A stretch of 64,000 nt of DNA, taken from assembly GCA_958352885.1 (NCBI GenBank), contig CATWQI010000001.1:248001-312000 (forward strand), written 5' to 3'. The stretch is from an uncultured Duncaniella sp. GTDB lineage: Bacteria > Bacteroidota > Bacteroidia > Bacteroidales > Muribaculaceae. Below are positions 60,313 through 64,000 of this stretch, in pieces. A model generated the notes under the pieces. The model was not told the DNA's origin and did no database searches. It saw only the letters and a list, made by a program, of their open reading frames with translations. The position numbers and the translations under genes are program-made. Numbering within the stretch: the first letter of the stretch is position 1; the number at the start of each line of letters is the position of its first letter.

Positions 60313-60330
60313 TTTGCTCTTTATTATTCC

Positions 60331-60342
60331 AACTTAAAAGTT
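60331..60342. promoter_or_regulatory. palindromic operator candidate 1 of the TAC-type operon
   Basis: AACTTAAAAGTT is a perfect AACTTnnAAGTT palindrome between the predicted start site and the toxin gene. A related site CAGTTTAACTG is next to it at 60350-60360. Confidence 0.5.
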
Positions 60343-60365
60343 TATCAATCAGTTTAACTGACACG

Positions 60366-60395
60366 CAAAATTAGTAATATTTCTGTATTATGCAA
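60366..60395 (-). promoter_or_regulatory. promoter of the TAC-type operon
   Basis: Minus-strand TTG (60393-60395), a 19-nt spacer and TAATTTTG (60366-60373). Transcription should begin near 60359, leaving a leader of about 47 nt that contains operator candidate 1. Confidence 0.65.
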
Positions 60396-60415
60396 AATTT
60401 AGCAGTAAATATATT

Positions 60416-60427
60416 AACTTATAAGTT
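60416..60427. promoter_or_regulatory. palindromic operator candidate 2 of the TAC-type operon
   Basis: AACTTATAAGTT is a second perfect AACTTnnAAGTT palindrome, upstream of the promoter. The pair of identical half-sites on both sides of the promoter suits binding by the HTH protein, perhaps with DNA looping or cooperative occupancy. Confidence 0.5.
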
Positions 60428-60469
60428 TATTGCTGTAATTTATCCCATTAGGGGCGCATTCAATCCATA

Positions 60470-60787
60470 TTAATCCGGCTTAATCCAGCTGTACGGTCTG
60501 CGGTGCTCCAGGTAGGACAAATCGCCGCCATGACGGTATGCTTCACGCTCAAAGGAGATGGCATAATATGCTTTTTTCCAGTCCTTATGCTGCAAGAGGC
60601 GATAGAGCCATTCAATGAGATACAGTATATAGAACGGCAGAAACAACAATTCACGCTGCTGTGCCGTGTGGATACGCTCGTGATTGATGACTTTGTCGTT
60701 AATCCACGAGATATCCCTTGCCCAGACCGTGCCGAACAAGTTAATGCAATATCCTCTCGGAACCAACGAACAGCGGATTATTTTCAT
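60470..60787 (-). CDS. small membrane protein with HExxH metalloprotease motif
   Basis: The 105-aa protein has HERIH at 36-40, a hydrophobic segment (about 48-65, FLPFYILYLIEWLYRLL) and FEREAY at 79-84 with Glu80 and Glu82, which could supply the third zinc ligand of a gluzincin. No larger protease domain is present. I know of similar short proteins in Bacteroidetes without a function. An ACACAAA/TTTGTGT inverted repeat (60860-60879) lies upstream, in the divergent gap with the LruC gene. Confidence 0.7.
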   Translation of the reverse strand: MKIIRCSLVPRGYCINLFGTVWARDISWINDKVINHERIHTAQQRELLFLPFYILYLIEWLYRLLQHKDWKKAYYAISFEREAYRHGGDLSYLEHRRPYSWIKPD

Positions 60788-60917
60788 AATACATACTTTA
60801 ATCTATCCTATTCCACCATCTCATACTATAGAGTTGATAAAAATACAACATTATACCTTACACAAATGTGAATTTGTGTTTACATTTCGCTTAAATATAT
60901 TAATCTATGTTAAATAT

Positions 60918-60947
60918 TTGGGGGGGTAATTATTGTGCTTACCTTTG
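60918..60947 (+). promoter_or_regulatory. promoter of the LruC lipoprotein gene
   Basis: TTG (60918-60920), a 19-nt spacer and TACCTTTG (60940-60947). The leader is about 104 nt, mostly T/C rich, with no clear structure. Confidence 0.65.
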
Positions 60948-61057
60948 CCAAAACAACCTTTTTCGAGCTGTTTTTACCTACACCAAGCTAACTTTTTTTA
61001 CCATTCATCAGTGAATTTTTTTCACCTAACTTTACTCATCACACAATCAAACAACCC

Positions 61058-63256
61058 ATGCGCCTGAAACTATCACCTATCCCAAGACTTTTGCTATTGT
61101 CGGCTGTCGCCTTACAGTCATGCTCTACCGATGAGATTACCATCCCAAAAGACGAGCTGTATGTACGTGAGTTTATCAAAGATTTTGGCATTGCCCCGTC
61201 TGATCACGACTGGAATCTTGCTCAGCATAGTTCCGTAACTGTAATCACATCCACTCCGACAAACATCAAGGTGCTTGCCGACATTAATGGCAAACGCTAT
61301 CTTTTTGCCGACTACCGTTTTGTCAATGGCACGCAGGAAATTCCTGTAACCATCCCAAAAGGAGTGAGCAACCTTATCATACAGACTCCCGTACGCACAG
61401 TGAATGCAAAAGTCGGCTCCACAGTCAATCTTTCTGCCCGTAGCCGCACTGTGTGGGAACATGAAAATGAAGAAGGATATATCGATATTGCACTCACTGA
61501 GCATCGCATCTTCCGCACACCTGCCGAGGTGGAGCGCTATCGCGAAATACTTCCGGAAGACTACTATAATGTCGGAAAAGTTACACAGGACTTCATGTTC
61601 GTGTCGCAAGGTCCATTTTACATCTATCCGGCATATTATAAGACAAACCGCTATCTATCAAATATAATAGGCATATACTATTATAAGGAAGACGGCTCGT
61701 TGGTTACCCAGGACTTTTTCCAACTCGGAAATGGAAATCTCATGATGTACAGCTCTGACGAGAGTGAAAAAAAGGGTGAAGAAACATATGGGTCATACCT
61801 CCTTTATAACGGAGAAATAAAAGCTCCCTCAGGAGCCCAATCCTACTCAGCCTTCACTGACGAGGATTGGGAGTATCTGCGTGAACTAATCCGCTACGGC
61901 AAACTCTTTTTTGTTGACAACAGCTTTAAAATATTCTCTGAATTCAATCATGAGATAAAGGACGGAAATGCTATCATCACCGGGATGTACAAGTCATATC
62001 AGCCCGTATATGGCATAAATAATGATGAATCAATTCCTAAAGATGCCACCGAACTTTCATTCCAAGGTATCAAAGTAGACATTCCCGAAGGGCAGAAATT
62101 CGGCATGTATATCAAGCTTAATACTAAGGAAGGTCCGTCGGATTCCGGCATTGACGCTAACCATACCTACTTCTTTTCTGAATCACACCTTAACACCGAT
62201 TATCTCTGGGCACCGAAACCCGGGGAGAATGTAAGCACCAAGGGAGATGCAAATACATCTAACTCCGAATATCTGAATGCGGACAGCAGTAACCCCACCA
62301 AGGCTATTCATGCCGCCACATTCACACGAGAAGACGGAATGATTCGTCTATGCTTCGAAGACTGGTATAATTCTTCATACGGATTCGATTCCGACTTTGA
62401 CCTTAACGATATGGTGTTTTATCTTGCAGGCGTTCTCGGAACAGAAGACAACCCGACGGTAGACCCCAACGGTGAAGAGCCTGAACCTTACGAATGGATT
62501 ATCGCCGCCGAGGACCTCGGAGGCACCTACGACTGGGACTTCAATGACCTCGTGGCAGGCGTACAATGCGTGTCGACAAACTATCCGATTGATTCCGAGA
62601 ATGCAGGTCAGACTGACGAAGATACTAAAATCGAGTATACCAAAGTGACTGTAAGCCCCCTTGCATCCGGAGGCACGCTCCCAATTTACCTTATATACAC
62701 AGGTGAACTATATGACCCCACGAACAAGACATCGACTCCTTTGAGCAACTATGTGGTAAACAAGGAATTCCACAATTGGCTTGGTGGAACAGTGTCAATA
62801 CCTATAAATGTCGGCTCATCAGTCACCGCCAAAGGGGAAGAAGTAACATTCTATGTGCCGGGAGCATATACACTGTCAGCTCATTCAAAGTATTCTGCCT
62901 CGGACAACAAGAATAATATGGGAGGCTTCTGGGTACTCGTAGGCTCTTCCGACGAACCGGTCAATATGCCGTCTACCGGAAGTGTTGGCAACCTTCATGA
63001 ACTATCCACATTGCCCTCTGGGAAGGATATCCATTATGTCAAACATCCCATTCCCGATGATGACTCGGCTCTTGCACCTCAGATGATTTGTGTGGAATGC
63101 ACATGGTTGTGGCCACGCGAACAGATAGATATCCGCAAGGCATATCCCGCAAGCTCCGGAAATCCCGGATTTGAAAACTGGGTCAGCAATCCGTCAATAC
63201 TTGGCGAATGGTACGGTGAAGGGAAATATGTCACCGACGCGGTAGTAGCGAAGTAA
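61058..63256 (+). CDS. LruC-domain surface lipoprotein
   Basis: The 732-aa protein has a lipoprotein signal (lipobox LQSC, Cys22) followed by STDE, an acidic stretch like the export signal that sends Bacteroidetes lipoproteins to the cell surface. The C-terminal 300 residues carry the LruC/DUF4842 domain with two acidic repeats, DSDFDLNDMVFYLAGVL and TYDWDFNDLVAGVQCV, which may bind calcium. The N-terminal 400 residues are a strand-rich region without known motifs. A good terminator follows. Confidence 0.85.
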   Translation: MRLKLSPIPRLLLLSAVALQSCSTDEITIPKDELYVREFIKDFGIAPSDHDWNLAQHSSVTVITSTPTNIKVLADINGKRYLFADYRFVNGTQEIPVTIPKGVSNLIIQTPVRTVNAKVGSTVNLSARSRTVWEHENEEGYIDIALTEHRIFRTPAEVERYREILPEDYYNVGKVTQDFMFVSQGPFYIYPAYYKTNRYLSNIIGIYYYKEDGSLVTQDFFQLGNGNLMMYSSDESEKKGEETYGSYLLYNGEIKAPSGAQSYSAFTDEDWEYLRELIRYGKLFFVDNSFKIFSEFNHEIKDGNAIITGMYKSYQPVYGINNDESIPKDATELSFQGIKVDIPEGQKFGMYIKLNTKEGPSDSGIDANHTYFFSESHLNTDYLWAPKPGENVSTKGDANTSNSEYLNADSSNPTKAIHAATFTREDGMIRLCFEDWYNSSYGFDSDFDLNDMVFYLAGVLGTEDNPTVDPNGEEPEPYEWIIAAEDLGGTYDWDFNDLVAGVQCVSTNYPIDSENAGQTDEDTKIEYTKVTVSPLASGGTLPIYLIYTGELYDPTNKTSTPLSNYVVNKEFHNWLGGTVSIPINVGSSVTAKGEEVTFYVPGAYTLSAHSKYSASDNKNNMGGFWVLVGSSDEPVNMPSTGSVGNLHELSTLPSGKDIHYVKHPIPDDDSALAPQMICVECTWLWPREQIDIRKAYPASSGNPGFENWVSNPSILGEWYGEGKYVTDAVVAK

Positions 63257-63301
63257 AAATTTATATGCACTAAATCAATTAATTTAAGTAATTAGGAAAT
63301 G

Positions 63302-63340
63302 GCAGCGAGCCGCAGTGATTGCGCCTCGCTGCTGATTTTT
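63302..63340 (+). terminator. intrinsic terminator after the LruC gene
   Basis: GCAGCGAG (63302-63309) pairs with CTCGCTGC (63325-63332), with an inner CGCA/TGCG helix, followed by TGATTTTT. Between it and the next terminator (63341-63490) nothing is visible. Confidence 0.8.
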
Positions 63341-63490
63341 GTGGTTCTCGCCCTCTTTTCGGTGGTCACGGACGTATAATCTCAGGACGAATTATCTTTT
63401 AGATTCTCTGATATTATATATGAAGATACTTGTATCTGAAGAAAAAACAAGCATCCTTTACAAGTTACAACTTCGATGATACGTCAGAGT

Positions 63491-63522
63491 AAAAGAAAGC
63501 CCCAGGCTGATGCCCGAGGCTT
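63491..63522 (-). terminator. intrinsic terminator after the S9 peptidase gene
   Basis: On the minus strand AAGCCTCGGGC (63522-63512) pairs with GCCTGGGGCTT (63507-63497) with two wobble pairs, loop ATCA, followed by TCTTTT. Confidence 0.75.
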
Positions 63523-63563
63523 ACAAATTTTTATCCGGAATGGGGAATAATAACCGATGAAAG

Positions 63564-64000
63564 TTACTTCTCAGAGGTTGATGTCTGAGCTCCCGCATCG
63601 GCTGATGCCTGAGGTTTCAGCCAGCGGTCAAACCAACGGAAGAAGAGACGCTGCCACATTATTGCGTTCTGGGGCTTGAGTATCCAGTGGTTCTCATCGG
63701 GGAAAATCACCATCTCGGCAGGAATGCCGCGAAGCTTGGCAGCATTAAACGCCATCTCGCCCTGCGATGACAGGATACGGTAGTCATACTCACCGTGCGA
63801 AATCATGATTGGGGTATCCCAGTTGTCAACGAAACGATGGGGTGACAGAGCGAATGTGCGCTGCGCTATCGGATTATCCTTGCGCCAGAATGCACCATAA
63901 TCAGGAGCATCGGCAGTGTTAGCAGGGACATTCACGGCACCTCCGCCCATATCCCAGTTGGCAAACCACATCTCCTCTGTCTCAAGATACTGCGCCTCCA
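63564..64000 (-). CDS. S9-family (prolyl oligopeptidase) peptidase, C-terminal part
   Basis: Only the last 145 or so residues are in the window; the frame is open to its right edge (EAQYLETEEMWFANWDMGGG), so the gene starts beyond it. The alpha/beta-hydrolase end holds the catalytic Asp in ISHGEYDYRI and the catalytic His in PDENHWILKPQN; the Ser lies outside. The tail after WFDRWLKPQ is Ala/Ser/Thr rich. Secreted DPP-like enzymes of this family release dipeptides, but the N-terminus cannot be judged. Confidence 0.92.
   Translation of the reverse strand, partial: EAQYLETEEMWFANWDMGGGAVNVPANTADAPDYGAFWRKDNPIAQRTFALSPHRFVDNWDTPIMISHGEYDYRILSSQGEMAFNAAKLRGIPAEMVIFPDENHWILKPQNAIMWQRLFFRWFDRWLKPQASADAGAQTSTSEK

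Overview
The window comes from a Bacteroidales chromosome of moderate GC, most likely Muribaculaceae or a close gut relative (the family is an inference). Supporting signs are 21 promoters or -7 boxes of the Bacteroidetes type (TAnnTTTG, often with TTG 19-20 nt upstream), the lack of Shine-Dalgarno sequences, carboxynorspermidine decarboxylase, C69 dipeptidase, LruC and DUF4251-like lipoproteins, and a rhamnose/pectin locus.

Bases 164-18797 (minus strand) are one uninterrupted translation supercluster in the order rpsL, rpsG, fusA, rpsJ, rplC, rplD, rplW, rplB, rpsS, rplV, rpsC, rplP, rpmC, rpsQ, rplN, rplX, rplE, rpsN, rpsH, rplF, rplR, rpsE, rpmD, rplO, secY, map, infA, rpmJ, rpsM, rpsK, rpsD, rpoA, rplQ. 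There is no tuf gene. A textbook promoter lies before rpsL, a weaker -7 box before rpsM and an intrinsic terminator after rplQ. Three intercistronic gaps (rpsL-rpsG, rpsN-rpsH, rpsK-rpsD) and the rpsL 5' UTR fold into hairpins and look like autoregulatory mRNA elements. Two small genes, rpmD and rpmJ, also belong to the cluster.

Bases 19074-48717 hold mostly housekeeping genes in small units: an orphan vsr endonuclease, metG, ansA, cysK, radC, a GT2 glycosyltransferase translationally coupled to nspC, a UvrD/PcrA helicase, a C69 dipeptidase, aqpZ, a FluC/CrcB fluoride channel, a PhoB/PhoR-like two-component pair directly upstream of a PiT-PhoU fusion phosphate transporter, a YpfJ-type metallopeptidase, a small membrane-anchored protein, lpxB, a glucosaminidase, a DbpA-like helicase, a nitroreductase, carA-carB and eno.

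Bases 48786-54100 are AT-rich accessory DNA: a gene for a long rod-shaped RNA (6S-like candidate), then a five-gene operon (TerB-like, coiled-coil/4-TM membrane protein, vWA-like lipoprotein, zinc-ribbon DUF805 protein, unknown), the 3' remnant of an IS3-family transposase containing a perfect 34-bp palindrome, and a lipoprotein possibly related to phosphodiester glycosidases.

Bases 54127-64000 hold a glycosyltransferase, divergent rhaB and GH28 pectinase genes, a DUF4251-like lipoprotein, a three-gene module resembling toxin-antitoxin-SecB chaperone (TAC) systems with paired palindromic operators, a tiny HExxH membrane protein, a surface LruC lipoprotein, and the 3' end of an S9 peptidase running off the window. 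The best candidates for undescribed biology are the TerB/vWA/DUF805 cassette, the TAC-like module and the structured RNAs. No tRNA, rRNA or CRISPR was found.
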